Part shown: in pieces, positions 1-6,699 of the stretch
How the letters are laid out: the number at the start of each line of letters is the position of its first letter
Numbering within the stretch: position 1 is the first letter of the stretch
Notes under the pieces: model-generated
Seen by the model: the letters and a program-made list of their open reading frames with translations, nothing else
What the model was told of the DNA's origin: nothing
Database searches by the model: none
Position numbers and translations under genes: made by a program
Assembly: GCA_947442095.1 (NCBI GenBank)
Contig: CANEVG010000172.1
Location: 1-7,418 of the forward strand
Reading direction: 5' to 3'
DNA length: 7,418 bases
From: Sphingomonadaceae bacterium
GTDB lineage: Bacteria; Pseudomonadota; Alphaproteobacteria; Sphingomonadales; Sphingomonadaceae

Positions 1-819
1 GGCCGTTTCGAGCACAGCACGGTGAAATCCGCCGAGGTCAATGCCGATCGGACGTTCAATGCCGTTTCGCTTTCGGGCGGGGTTTCGGCGCCCATTACCG
101 AGGGTTGGCGCGTTGCATTTAGCCTTGCGCGCGTGGAGCGGGCGCCTTCAGCCGAGGAGCTGTTTGCCAATGGCGCGCATGCCGCAACGCGCGCCTATGA
201 GATCGGCAACCCGAACTTCCGCAAGGAGCGGCAGCTTGGCATCGAAGCAGTGTTACGCGGGCGCGGGAAGGGTTGGAGGCTGGAACTCTCGGGCTTCCTG
301 AACCGGTTTGACAACTTCATTGCGCTGAACCCGACTGGCGCCGAGGAAGACGAGCTGCCGGTGTTCCAGTATACGCAGACCGATGCCCGGTTCTATGGCT
401 TCGAGGTCGATGGTGCGGTCACGCTGGCGCAGTTGGGGCAGACGCGGATCGAGGCCACGGGCCTAGTCGATTACACCCGCGCTGCGCTTCTGGGCGGCCG
501 CGGCGCGGTGCCGCGCATCCCGCCGCTGCGGCTGCTTGCCGGGATCGAGGCATCGGGCGATGCGGTGGGCGGCCGCATCGAGGTCGAACATGCCACTGCT
601 CAGCGCCGGGTGGCTGCGCTTGAAACCGCGACGCCGGCATGGACCATGGTCAACGCCAGCATCTCGTGGAAGCCCTTCGGCGCGAATACGCCGACCACGC
701 TGCTGCTGCAGGCCAACAACATCTTCGATGTCGAGGCGCGGCGGCACACCAGCTTCCTCAAGGACGTTGCGCCCCTGTTCGGACGGGATATCCGTCTGAG
801 CGTGCGTCTCGGCTTCTAG
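1..819 (+). CDS. TonB-dependent outer-membrane receptor, ZnuD-like, C-terminal part (5' end outside window)
   Basis: The frame is open from base 1, so this is the last 272 residues of a longer receptor; the GTG at 22 is not a credible start. TonB-dependent receptors are 22-stranded outer-membrane beta-barrels that import metal chelates or other scarce nutrients using TonB-ExbBD energy. Visible signs are alternating barrel strands, the late-barrel motif RAPSAEELFANGAH followed by YEIGNPNFRKE, the FYGFEVDG strand, a QANNIFDVEARRHTSFLKD strand-turn, and a final strand ending in the aromatic residue F (GRDIRLSVRLGF) that the BAM machinery recognises. The ELFA-G-H-AT plus HTSFLKD-GR pattern resembles the zinc/haem receptor ZnuD of Neisseria and its proteobacterial relatives, so zinc uptake is a reasonable inference. 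The plug domain and any His-rich loop are not in view, so the substrate is unproven. The gene ends 42 bp before the convergent yedI stop. Confidence 0.93.
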   Translation, partial: GRFEHSTVKSAEVNADRTFNAVSLSGGVSAPITEGWRVAFSLARVERAPSAEELFANGAHAATRAYEIGNPNFRKERQLGIEAVLRGRGKGWRLELSGFLNRFDNFIALNPTGAEEDELPVFQYTQTDARFYGFEVDGAVTLAQLGQTRIEATGLVDYTRAALLGGRGAVPRIPPLRLLAGIEASGDAVGGRIEVEHATAQRRVAALETATPAWTMVNASISWKPFGANTPTTLLLQANNIFDVEARRHTSFLKDVAPLFGRDIRLSVRLGF

Positions 820-826
820 CGCTAGT

Positions 827-854
827 AGCGGGGGCGGGCTTCACCGCCCCCGCT
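827..854. terminator. Hairpin between convergent receptor and yedI genes
   Basis: A perfect 11-bp inverted repeat (AGCGGGGGCGG / CCGCCCCCGCT) encloses a 6-base loop, 8 bases after the receptor stop codon. The + side is followed by a short pyrimidine stretch with several T's (GTTCTGCTATTTCTT) rather than a clean U-run; the - side has no T-run. It most likely ends the receptor transcript, possibly both transcripts, since the genes converge here. The hairpin is certain from sequence; termination is inferred. Confidence 0.72.
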
Positions 855-860
855 GTTCTG

Positions 861-1748
861 CTATTTCTTGGCCGGCTTCACCAAGTGCAGCGCGCCTGCG
901 ATGAGCGCGCCCAGCGCAAGACCGATCAGGCCGCAAATCACCACATCGGCGAGCCATGCTGCAAAGCCAGAATGCAGGCCGAGCCATTCGGCGGGATGCG
1001 CGCCCAGGCTGTGGACCACGATCTGCCCGCCGACCCAGAGCATCGCGGCTGTGCCTATGAAGGCCAACGCGGCCAGCACCTTGGGCATGCCTTTTACCAG
1101 CGCGCGGCCGAGCGCGCGCGTCGCGCCGAGTTTGCGCTGCGCCAGATTGAGCCCGATATCGTCCATTTTGACGATCAGGCCGACGACGCCGTAGACGGCG
1201 ACGGTAATAGCAATGGCGACCACAATGAGCGCGGCGGTGCGCATGGGAAAGCCTTGGGCGGCGACTTCATTGAGCGCGATGACCATGATCTCTCCCGAGA
1301 GGATGAAATCGGTGCGGATCGCGCCCTTGATCATGGTGGTTTCATGATCGGGATCGTTAAGCACTTCGGCCTCTTCGGCGAGGTCTTCCTTGTGGGACAG
1401 CGCGTGGATCACCTTTTCCGCGCCTTCGAAGCACAGGAACGCGCCGCCCGCCATCAGGATCGGCGTGATCGCCCACGGCAGCAGCACCGACAGCGCGAGG
1501 ATCACTGGCGTGATGACCACCAGCTTGTTGAACAGCGAACCGCGCGCGATCCGCCAGATGATCGGCAGTTCCCGGTCGGGGGTGAAGCCGGTCACGTAGC
1601 GCGGGGTGACGGCGGCATCATCGACCACCACGCCCGCTGATTTCAGCCCCGCCTTGCCCGCCGCTGCGCCGATATCATCGAGCGATGCCGCCGCCAGTTT
1701 GGCGATTGTGGCAATATCATCGAGAAGGGCAACCAGTCCGCCGGCCAT
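861..1748 (-). CDS. yedI: DUF808 family inner-membrane protein, YedI-like
   Basis: This 295-residue protein belongs to the DUF808 (YedI) family, close in length to E. coli YedI (about 305). Family blocks are plain: an N-terminal LLDDIATIAKLAAASLDDI amphipathic stretch (residues 8-26), VTGFTPDRELPIIWRIARGS (52-71), LPWAITPILMAGGAFLCFEG (90-109), KGAIRTDFILSGEI (141-154) and VYGVVGLIVKMDDIG (185-199). Hydrophobic segments lie near 75-113, 146-162, 171-193, 222-248 and 262-288, so it is a polytopic inner-membrane protein; the tail ends in lysines. The molecular function of the family is unknown. The ATG at 1748 is chosen because MAGGLVALLDDIA is the family N-terminus and an AGGA Shine-Dalgarno sequence sits about 6 bases upstream. 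The open frame runs on to 2213, but that extension has no family similarity and lies antisense to the amidase. It is a single gene, convergent with the receptor and divergent from the amidase. Confidence 0.92.
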   Translation of the reverse strand: MAGGLVALLDDIATIAKLAAASLDDIGAAAGKAGLKSAGVVVDDAAVTPRYVTGFTPDRELPIIWRIARGSLFNKLVVITPVILALSVLLPWAITPILMAGGAFLCFEGAEKVIHALSHKEDLAEEAEVLNDPDHETTMIKGAIRTDFILSGEIMVIALNEVAAQGFPMRTAALIVVAIAITVAVYGVVGLIVKMDDIGLNLAQRKLGATRALGRALVKGMPKVLAALAFIGTAAMLWVGGQIVVHSLGAHPAEWLGLHSGFAAWLADVVICGLIGLALGALIAGALHLVKPAKK

Positions 1749-1800
1749 GGGAATTCCTGTTGGAGCGCAGCTTGGGGTTAGCGGGGGCGCGGTGGCAAGA

Positions 1801-1834
1801 GCAAGCGGAGATGTGGGGCAAGCGGAGATGTGCC
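1801..1834 (+). repeat. Two tandem copies of a 17-bp unit upstream of the amidase
   Basis: The unit GCAAGCGGAGATGTGGG occurs at 1801-1817 and again at 1818-1834, with the first 15 bases identical and the last two changed to CC. Two head-to-tail copies spaced 17 bp apart could arise from slippage or form a pair of regulator sites. The second copy contains the ATG at 1828, an alternative amidase start. The repeat is directly seen; any role is unproven. Confidence 0.7.
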
Positions 1835-1842
1835 GGCTTGCC
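1817..1842 (+). promoter_or_regulatory. Possible leader hairpin before the amidase
   Basis: GGCAAG-CGG (1817-1825) pairs with CCG-G-CTTGCC (1833-1842), giving a 9-bp stem with one bulged G and a 7-base loop. The loop contains the alternative ATG at 1828. If transcribed it would hide that codon and favour initiation at 1873. It is not followed by a T-run, so it is not an intrinsic terminator. Confidence 0.35.
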
Positions 1843-1872
1843 ATTCCCCTTCTGCCGCGCTCCAATGCGCCC

Positions 1873-3417
1873 ATGCTCAAAACCCCGCGCCTTACCCGGC
1901 GGTCCGCTCTGGCGCTCGGCGCCGTTTCCGCAGCCATTTTGGCCGAGGCGCGCGCGGCGGCGCCCGCACCGTCCGGCCCGCTCACGGCCCTGCCGGCCCA
2001 TATGCTGGCCGCCATGATCGCGGCGCGCAAGGCATCGGCGGTGGAGGTGATGACCGCCTGTCTCGACCGGATCAGGCGGCTCAATCCGGCCGTGAACGCG
2101 GTGATCGGCTTGCAGGACCGGGCCGGACTTCTGGCGGCAGCGGCGCGGGCCGACGCCGCTGTGCGCAGCGGAGCAGCGCTGGGGCCGCTGCACGGCCTGC
2201 CCCATGCGGTCAAGGATCTCTCGGCGGTGGCGGGGCTGCCCTTTACTTTGGGTTCGCCGATTTTCCGGGATCAGGTGGCCAAGGCGGATGGGCTGATGGT
2301 CGAGCGGCTGCGGGCGGCAGGGGTGATCTTTGTCGGCAAGACCAATTCGCCCGAGTTCGGACTGGGCAGCCATACCTACAACCCGGTGTGGGGAACGACG
2401 CGCAACCCGTGGGACCTGACGCGTTCGGCAGGGGGCAGCACCGGGGGCGGGGCGGTGGCTCTGGCGCTCGATCTGCTGCCGCTGGCCGATGGCAGTGACT
2501 ATGGCGGCTCGCTGCGCAATCCGGCGGGATGGAACAACGTGTTCGGGATGCGGCCGAGCCTTGGCCGAGTGCCCGGCGATGGCCCTGAAGATTGGCTGAC
2601 CTCGATGGGGGTTGCCGGCCCGATGGCGCGCTCGGCCGCCGATCTGGCGCTGCTGCTTTCGGTGCAGGCGGGATACGATCCGCGCAAGCCAATGATGCTG
2701 GAAGGCAGCGGCGAGGCCTTCCGCAGCGTGCAGCCCGAGGCGATGAAGGGCAAGCGCATCGGCTGGGCGGGCGATCTGGGCGGTGCGGTGCCCTATGAAC
2801 CCGGCGTGCTGGAGACCTGCTGCAAGGCGCTTTCCCGCTTTGAGGACATGGGAGCGGTGGTGGAGGATGCTGTGCCGGATTTCCCGGTGGAGCAGGCGTG
2901 GCAGGCTTTCGTGAAGCTGCGGCACTGGCAGCAAGGGGGCAATTTACTGGTGCACTACCGCGATCCGGATAGGCGCGCGCTGCTCAAGGAACCGGCGATT
3001 TGGGAAGTGGAGGGCGGCCTTGCGCTTTCGGCCTTCGATGTGAACGCGTGGAGCGCGGTGCGCGGCCAGTGGAGCCGCGCTGTGCACAAGCTGTTTCAGC
3101 GCTATGATTACTGGGTGATGCCCACCTCTCAGTTGTTTCCGTTTCCGGCAGGCTGGATCTATCCCACGGAGATCGCCGGGCGCACGATGCGGAGCTATCA
3201 CGAGTGGCAGATGGCGACCTGCCTTGTCACGCTCGCGGGGTGCCCAGCCGTCGCGGTGCCTGCGGGTTTCGGGCCAGCGGGATCAGGGCATGCTGGGCTG
3301 CCGATCGGGCTGCAGATTGTGGCACCGGTTCATGCCGACGCGGCGTGCCTTTCGGCTGCGGCGGCATGGGAGGCGGCAAACGGCGAGATTGTTGTGCGCA
3401 AGCCGCCGCTCGCCTGA
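1873..3417 (+). CDS. Amidase-signature family hydrolase with twin-arginine-like export signal
   Basis: This 514-residue amidase-signature enzyme should hydrolyse a C-N amide bond by the Ser-cisSer-Lys mechanism. All three catalytic residues are visible: Lys114 (LHGLPHAVKDL), cis-Ser189 (SAGGSTGGG) and nucleophile Ser213 (DYGGSLRNPA). The 75- and 24-residue spacings match fatty acid amide hydrolase (142/217/241). One oddity is Thr instead of the usual second Ser after the cis-Ser. The C-terminus LPIGLQIVAP (about 476-485) is typical of the family. The N-terminus carries TRR-SALALGAVSAAILAEARAAA (residues 8-30), a twin-arginine pair, hydrophobic stretch and Ala-rich cleavage site, suggesting export by Tat, although the -F-L-K part of the consensus is missing. 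ATG 1873 was chosen because it gives a compact signal peptide. It has no good Shine-Dalgarno sequence, and ATG 1828 in the same frame would add 15 residues. The substrate cannot be told from sequence; it is not GatA-like by context, since no gatB/gatC is nearby. Confidence 0.9.
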   Translation: MLKTPRLTRRSALALGAVSAAILAEARAAAPAPSGPLTALPAHMLAAMIAARKASAVEVMTACLDRIRRLNPAVNAVIGLQDRAGLLAAAARADAAVRSGAALGPLHGLPHAVKDLSAVAGLPFTLGSPIFRDQVAKADGLMVERLRAAGVIFVGKTNSPEFGLGSHTYNPVWGTTRNPWDLTRSAGGSTGGGAVALALDLLPLADGSDYGGSLRNPAGWNNVFGMRPSLGRVPGDGPEDWLTSMGVAGPMARSAADLALLLSVQAGYDPRKPMMLEGSGEAFRSVQPEAMKGKRIGWAGDLGGAVPYEPGVLETCCKALSRFEDMGAVVEDAVPDFPVEQAWQAFVKLRHWQQGGNLLVHYRDPDRRALLKEPAIWEVEGGLALSAFDVNAWSAVRGQWSRAVHKLFQRYDYWVMPTSQLFPFPAGWIYPTEIAGRTMRSYHEWQMATCLVTLAGCPAVAVPAGFGPAGSGHAGLPIGLQIVAPVHADAACLSAAAAWEAANGEIVVRKPPLA

Positions 3418-3430
3418 GTGGGCAGCCGCC

Positions 3431-3468
3431 CCCTCACCGACCTTCCCACCTGAAGGGGAGAGGGCTTT
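3431..3468. terminator. Imperfect hairpin between convergent amidase and kup genes
   Basis: CCCTC (3431-3435) pairs with GAGGG (3460-3464) and an inner CCTT (3441-3444) pairs with AAGG (3453-3456) around an 8-base loop, with an asymmetric internal loop between the two stems. CTTTCT follows on the + strand. It lies in the 55-bp gap between two convergent stop codons, so a terminator role is plausible. Similar CCCTCACC...GGGAGAGGG elements are common as dispersed intergenic repeats in proteobacteria, so it may be a degenerate repeat copy. Confidence 0.45.
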
Positions 3469-3472
3469 CTGT

Positions 3473-5419
3473 TCAGATCCTGAGTTGGCTGCCGAGTTCG
3501 ACCACGCGGTTGGTGGGGAGCTTGAAGAAATCCATCGCGTTCTCGGAGACTTTCAACATCCAGGCGAACAACCGCTCCCGCCACAGTGCCATGCCAGGGA
3601 CCGCGCAAGAAGCGATCAGCTTCTGACGGCTTAGGAAATAGCTTGTTTGCAGCGGTTCGAGGGTGAGACCGGCCTCTGCGGCGCTGGCGGCGAGATCGCG
3701 CGGGATGTCGACGTCTTCCATGAAGCCATAGTGGAGGATCACCCGGTAGAAGCCGTGGCCTTCGGTGTGGACAGTGCCGCGCGCGGCGGGATCGACCTGG
3801 GGCACTTCCTCGACCGCCACGGTGAGCAGCACGACCCGTTCGTGGAGGACCTGATTGTGCTTGAGGTTGTGGAGGAGCGCGGCGGGCAGCACCTCGGGCG
3901 ACGCGGAGAGGAACACCGCGGTGCCGCGCACGCGGTGGATGGTGGCGGCGGTGGACTTGATGAACACGGCGAGCGGCAGGCTGTCTTCCAGCAGCCCCTC
4001 GCGCATCAGGCGGCGGCCGGTCGACCACGTGGTCATAAGCAGGAAGATAATCAGACCGACCGCAATCGGGAACCACGCGCCTTCAAGCAGCTTTGCACAA
4101 CCCGATGCGAGCAGGGCCGTATCGATGGTGACGAACGTCACGAAGCCGATCACGGCGCGCCACCGGGGGCCGCGCCAGATGCGGAACACCACGACATATT
4201 GCATCAGTGTGGTGATCAGCATGGTGGCGACCACGGCCAGACCATAGGCGGGGAGCATCGCCGAGGATGCACGGAAGCCCATCACCAACCCTGCGACCAT
4301 GGCCGCCAGAGCCCAGTTCACTGCTGGTATATAGATCTGGCCGCGCGCCTGCGACGAGGTGTGGAGGATGCGCATGCGGGGTAGAAACCCCAGCTGGATG
4401 GCCTGCTGGGTAATCGAGAACGCCCCTGTGATGACTGCCTGGCTGGCAATGATCGTGGCGAGCGTCGCGATGACGAGGAGCGGGATCGTCAGGTATGGGG
4501 GTACCATGTTGAAGAACGGATTGGACACGAATTCGGGATGATCGAGCAGCATGGCGGCCTGGCCCATGTAGTTCAGCATGAGCGCGGGCATGCAGATGAC
4601 CAGCCACGCCATGGTGATCGGGCGCCGCCCGAAATGGCCCATGTCGGCATAGAGCGCCTCCGTCCCGGTGACCGCATAGACGATCGCGCCGATCGAGAGG
4701 AACGAGAACAGCGGATGGGCGGCAAAGTAGCCCCACATGTAGAGCGGATTGAGCGCGCCGAGCACGGCCGGGTTCTGTGCGATGTGATAGATGCCCATGG
4801 CCGCGATCGTGCTGAAATAGACCAGCATGACCGGGCCGAACAGGCGGCCCACCTTCTCTGTGCCGTGGCGCTGGATGGCGAAGAGGCCAAGCAGGATGGC
4901 CAACGCGATCCACACGATCCAGGGATGAAAGGCCGAACTGACGACGCCCAGCCCCTCGACCGCCGAGATGACCGAGATTGCCGGGGTCAGCATCGCATCG
5001 GCGAAGAACAGCGCCGTGGCGAAAAGTGCGGCGGGGAGAAGCCAGCGCTTTGGCGCAGCGGCACCCAGTTCGCGGTTGATCAGCGCATAGAGCGCAAGGC
5101 TGCCGCCCTCGCCGCGATTGTCGCAGCGCATGACGATGAACACATACTTCACCGTTACCACGAACACGAACGCCCAGAAGATCAGGCTGATAATACCATA
5201 GAGATCGGTGATCGTGGTGGTGAGGCTGTAGCGCGGATCGAGCGTCGCTTGCAGCGCATAGAGCGGGCTGGTGCCGATATCGCCAAACACCACGCCGAGC
5301 GCGCCGAGCGTGAGCGTGGCGCGGCTGGAGCCATGATCAGGTTGTGGAAGCGTGGGCGAAGCCATTGAGTCGGCTGCAGCGGGATGATTCATGGGGCGCG
5401 AGGTGCGCCTGATCGGCAT
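3473..5419 (-). CDS. kup: Kup family low-affinity potassium transporter
   Basis: This 648-residue Kup/TrkD protein should be a K+ uptake system of the inner membrane, driven by proton symport as in E. coli Kup. The diagnostic motif GVVFGDIGTSPLYAL is at residues 42-56, followed by CDNRGEGGSLALYALI (99-114), DAMLTPAISVISAVEG (141-156), VTGTEALYADMGHFGRRPI (250-268), TGAFSITQQAIQLGFLPR (331-348) and LLEGAWFPI (444-452). About twelve membrane segments fill residues 36-465. The last 180 or so residues are the cytoplasmic domain, ending in VELGSQLRI, the usual Kup terminus, so the gene is complete. The start at 5419 has a weak GGAA 5 bases upstream; ATGs at residues 10 and 19 are alternatives, since the conserved part begins near residue 33. 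It is divergent from the KdpD/KdpE chimera 77 bp away, which suggests that protein controls it. No kdpABC is in the window. Confidence 0.96.
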   Translation of the reverse strand: MPIRRTSRPMNHPAAADSMASPTLPQPDHGSSRATLTLGALGVVFGDIGTSPLYALQATLDPRYSLTTTITDLYGIISLIFWAFVFVVTVKYVFIVMRCDNRGEGGSLALYALINRELGAAAPKRWLLPAALFATALFFADAMLTPAISVISAVEGLGVVSSAFHPWIVWIALAILLGLFAIQRHGTEKVGRLFGPVMLVYFSTIAAMGIYHIAQNPAVLGALNPLYMWGYFAAHPLFSFLSIGAIVYAVTGTEALYADMGHFGRRPITMAWLVICMPALMLNYMGQAAMLLDHPEFVSNPFFNMVPPYLTIPLLVIATLATIIASQAVITGAFSITQQAIQLGFLPRMRILHTSSQARGQIYIPAVNWALAAMVAGLVMGFRASSAMLPAYGLAVVATMLITTLMQYVVVFRIWRGPRWRAVIGFVTFVTIDTALLASGCAKLLEGAWFPIAVGLIIFLLMTTWSTGRRLMREGLLEDSLPLAVFIKSTAATIHRVRGTAVFLSASPEVLPAALLHNLKHNQVLHERVVLLTVAVEEVPQVDPAARGTVHTEGHGFYRVILHYGFMEDVDIPRDLAASAAEAGLTLEPLQTSYFLSRQKLIASCAVPGMALWRERLFAWMLKVSENAMDFFKLPTNRVVELGSQLRI

Positions 5420-5496
5420 TAAGTTTCCATGTGGATTGTCTCAGCACAGGCGCGGGAAGGCGGGACTCCGGCGGCATAAAGCATTAGAAACACGCC
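5420..5496. promoter_or_regulatory. Divergent kup / KdpD-KdpE chimera intergenic region
   Basis: The 77 bases between two divergent start codons must hold both promoters unless transcription starts further out. No clear sigma-70 -35/-10 pair is visible; CATAAA (5475-5480) on + is the only AT-rich hexamer and lacks a recognisable partner. A near-repeat GCGGGAAG/GCGGGACT (5452-5459, 5460-5467) is the only candidate operator-like pattern. An E. coli-type T-rich KdpE site is not apparent. Confidence 0.4.
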
Positions 5497-6699
5497 ATGA
5501 GCCCGAAGTTTCATGAACTGCCCGGTGCGGCGCTGTCCCGCCTTTCCTGGCAAGTTGCGGCCGCGCTGCTCGCGCTGTTTGCCCTCGCCACCGCGCTCGG
5601 GTTTGCGCTTGCAGCGCGTTGGGCGGATGCGCCGGTGGTGCTGCTCTACCTGCCGCCGGTCCTTGCCGCTGCGGCCTTTGCCGGGCGCTGGTCGGCCTTG
5701 CTGGCGGCAGTCGCGGCGACGCTGGCGTATAATTTCTTCTTCACCGAGCCTTACTACACCCTGCTGATCCACAATCCCGGCGACGCAGTGACGGTGGCAA
5801 TGCTCCTGATGGTGGGGCTGGTGACGAGCCAACTCGTCACCTCGCTGCGCGGGCAGGCGCAGCTGGCGGCGTTTCACGCGAACCGGAATGCCACGATTGC
5901 GGGATTTGCCCGGCGGCTGCTGACCTGCACCGACGAGGGGGCGATTGCCCAAGTTGTCGCTGGTGAGCTTGCGCGGATTTTCGACTGCCACGCCTGTGTT
6001 GTGGCGGACGCAACGCAGGCGCGCCTGATTGCCGGGACTGAAGGGGTGGAGCGGCTGACCGAAGCTGATCTTGCGGTTGCGGCGCAGGCGCTGGCCGATG
6101 GTAAGGCGGCAGGGCGGCACATCTCCGGGGGCAGCCTGACCGACTGGCAGTTCCACCCCGTGCGTGCGGCGGCAGACGCGTTGGCGGCAGCGGGACTCGC
6201 CCGGAGCGACGGCATGCCGCCCGTCGAGGCCGAGCATCTGTCCCTGCTGGAGAATCTGCTCGATCAGGTGGCGCTCGCGCTGGAACGGGCCCGGCTGGAA
6301 AGCGCTGGGCGCGAGAACATCGTGCTGCGCGAACGCGATGGCTTGCGCTCCGCGCTGCTCGGCTCGATTGGCACCGACATCCGGCCCCGCCTGCACGCCA
6401 TCGCGGCGGGGCTGCGCAAGCTGCAGCGGGCCGGAGGCGCTGATGGTGAGGTGCTGCACGAGATGGCGAGCGAGACGGCAAAGCTGGGCGGCTTCATCGA
6501 AAATCTGGCCGATCTGGATCTGGCGCAGAATCAGGAACCGGTGGTGGCGGGCGCGGTGTCGATCGATCTCTATCGCCGCACGGTAACCAGCCGCGGCGAA
6601 CCCGTGCATATCACGCCCAAGGAATTCGCCGTGCTGGCTGAACTGGCGCGCAATGCCGGGCGCGTGCTGACGCATCGATTTCTGCTGCGCGCGGTGTAG
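5497..6699 (+). CDS. KdpD-like sensor (DUF4118-GAF, degenerate kinase core) fused to a KdpE-type winged helix, truncated by an amber codon
   Basis: As read, 400 residues. Residues 17-117 form the four-helix DUF4118 membrane domain of KdpD, with the KdpD-like NFFFTEPYYTLL at 79-90. Residues 125-265 resemble the KdpD GAF region, ending LLDQVALALERARLESA. Residues 275-345 align with the KdpD dimerisation helices, but the SHDLRTPL box reads IGTDIRPRL, so the phosphoacceptor His is Thr293. No HATPase_c domain follows. The protein instead passes straight into a KdpE/OmpR winged helix at 353-400 (VSIDLYRRTVTSRGEPVHITPKEF...RVLTHRFLLRAV). The KdpD N-terminal cytoplasmic and Usp domains and the KdpE receiver domain are absent. 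It therefore looks like a membrane-bound one-component regulator rather than a kinase. TAG at 6697-6699 stops it where KdpE has VWG, before the recognition helix, so this product should not bind DNA. The ATG at 5497 has only a weak upstream AGAAA. kup is the divergent neighbour. Confidence 0.85.
   Translation: MSPKFHELPGAALSRLSWQVAAALLALFALATALGFALAARWADAPVVLLYLPPVLAAAAFAGRWSALLAAVAATLAYNFFFTEPYYTLLIHNPGDAVTVAMLLMVGLVTSQLVTSLRGQAQLAAFHANRNATIAGFARRLLTCTDEGAIAQVVAGELARIFDCHACVVADATQARLIAGTEGVERLTEADLAVAAQALADGKAAGRHISGGSLTDWQFHPVRAAADALAAAGLARSDGMPPVEAEHLSLLENLLDQVALALERARLESAGRENIVLRERDGLRSALLGSIGTDIRPRLHAIAAGLRKLQRAGGADGEVLHEMASETAKLGGFIENLADLDLAQNQEPVVAGAVSIDLYRRTVTSRGEPVHITPKEFAVLAELARNAGRVLTHRFLLRAV

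Larger units (their letters stand above)
1749..1872. promoter_or_regulatory. Divergent intergenic region between yedI and the amidase
   Basis: These 124 bases should hold promoters for both flanking genes, since they are transcribed away from each other. On the - side an AGGA ribosome-binding site for yedI is clear. No convincing -35/-10 pair is visible on either strand, which is common in GC-rich alphaproteobacteria. The region contains a 17-bp tandem repeat and a hairpin, listed separately. Confidence 0.5.

Noticed and set aside
639..1640. 333-codon open frame on the + strand
   Set aside because: It crosses the receptor end, the terminator hairpin and most of yedI antisense; its composition (rich in His, Arg, Gln, Asp) is not protein-like.
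1606..1872. Upstream in-frame extension of the amidase by 89 codons
   Set aside because: It would overlap the start of yedI antisense and place the twin-arginine signal internally; no family similarity is seen.
1749..2213. N-terminal extension of the yedI frame by 155 codons
   Set aside because: The extension is Ala/Arg-rich, overlaps the amidase antisense, and has no family similarity. The MAGG start with a good ribosome-binding site lies at 1748.
1717..2934. 405-codon open frame on the - strand across the amidase
   Set aside because: Shadow of the amidase, which has a complete catalytic triad and family motifs on the other strand.
3330..4076. 248-codon open frame on the - strand overlapping the amidase end and the kup 3' part
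   Set aside because: Out of frame with kup on the same strand and composed of Arg/Pro/His-rich sequence; kup is intact in its own frame.
5497..6699. Reading the gene as a functional KdpD histidine kinase
   Set aside because: The phosphoacceptor His is absent and there are no N, G1 or G2 boxes of an ATPase domain before the winged helix begins.
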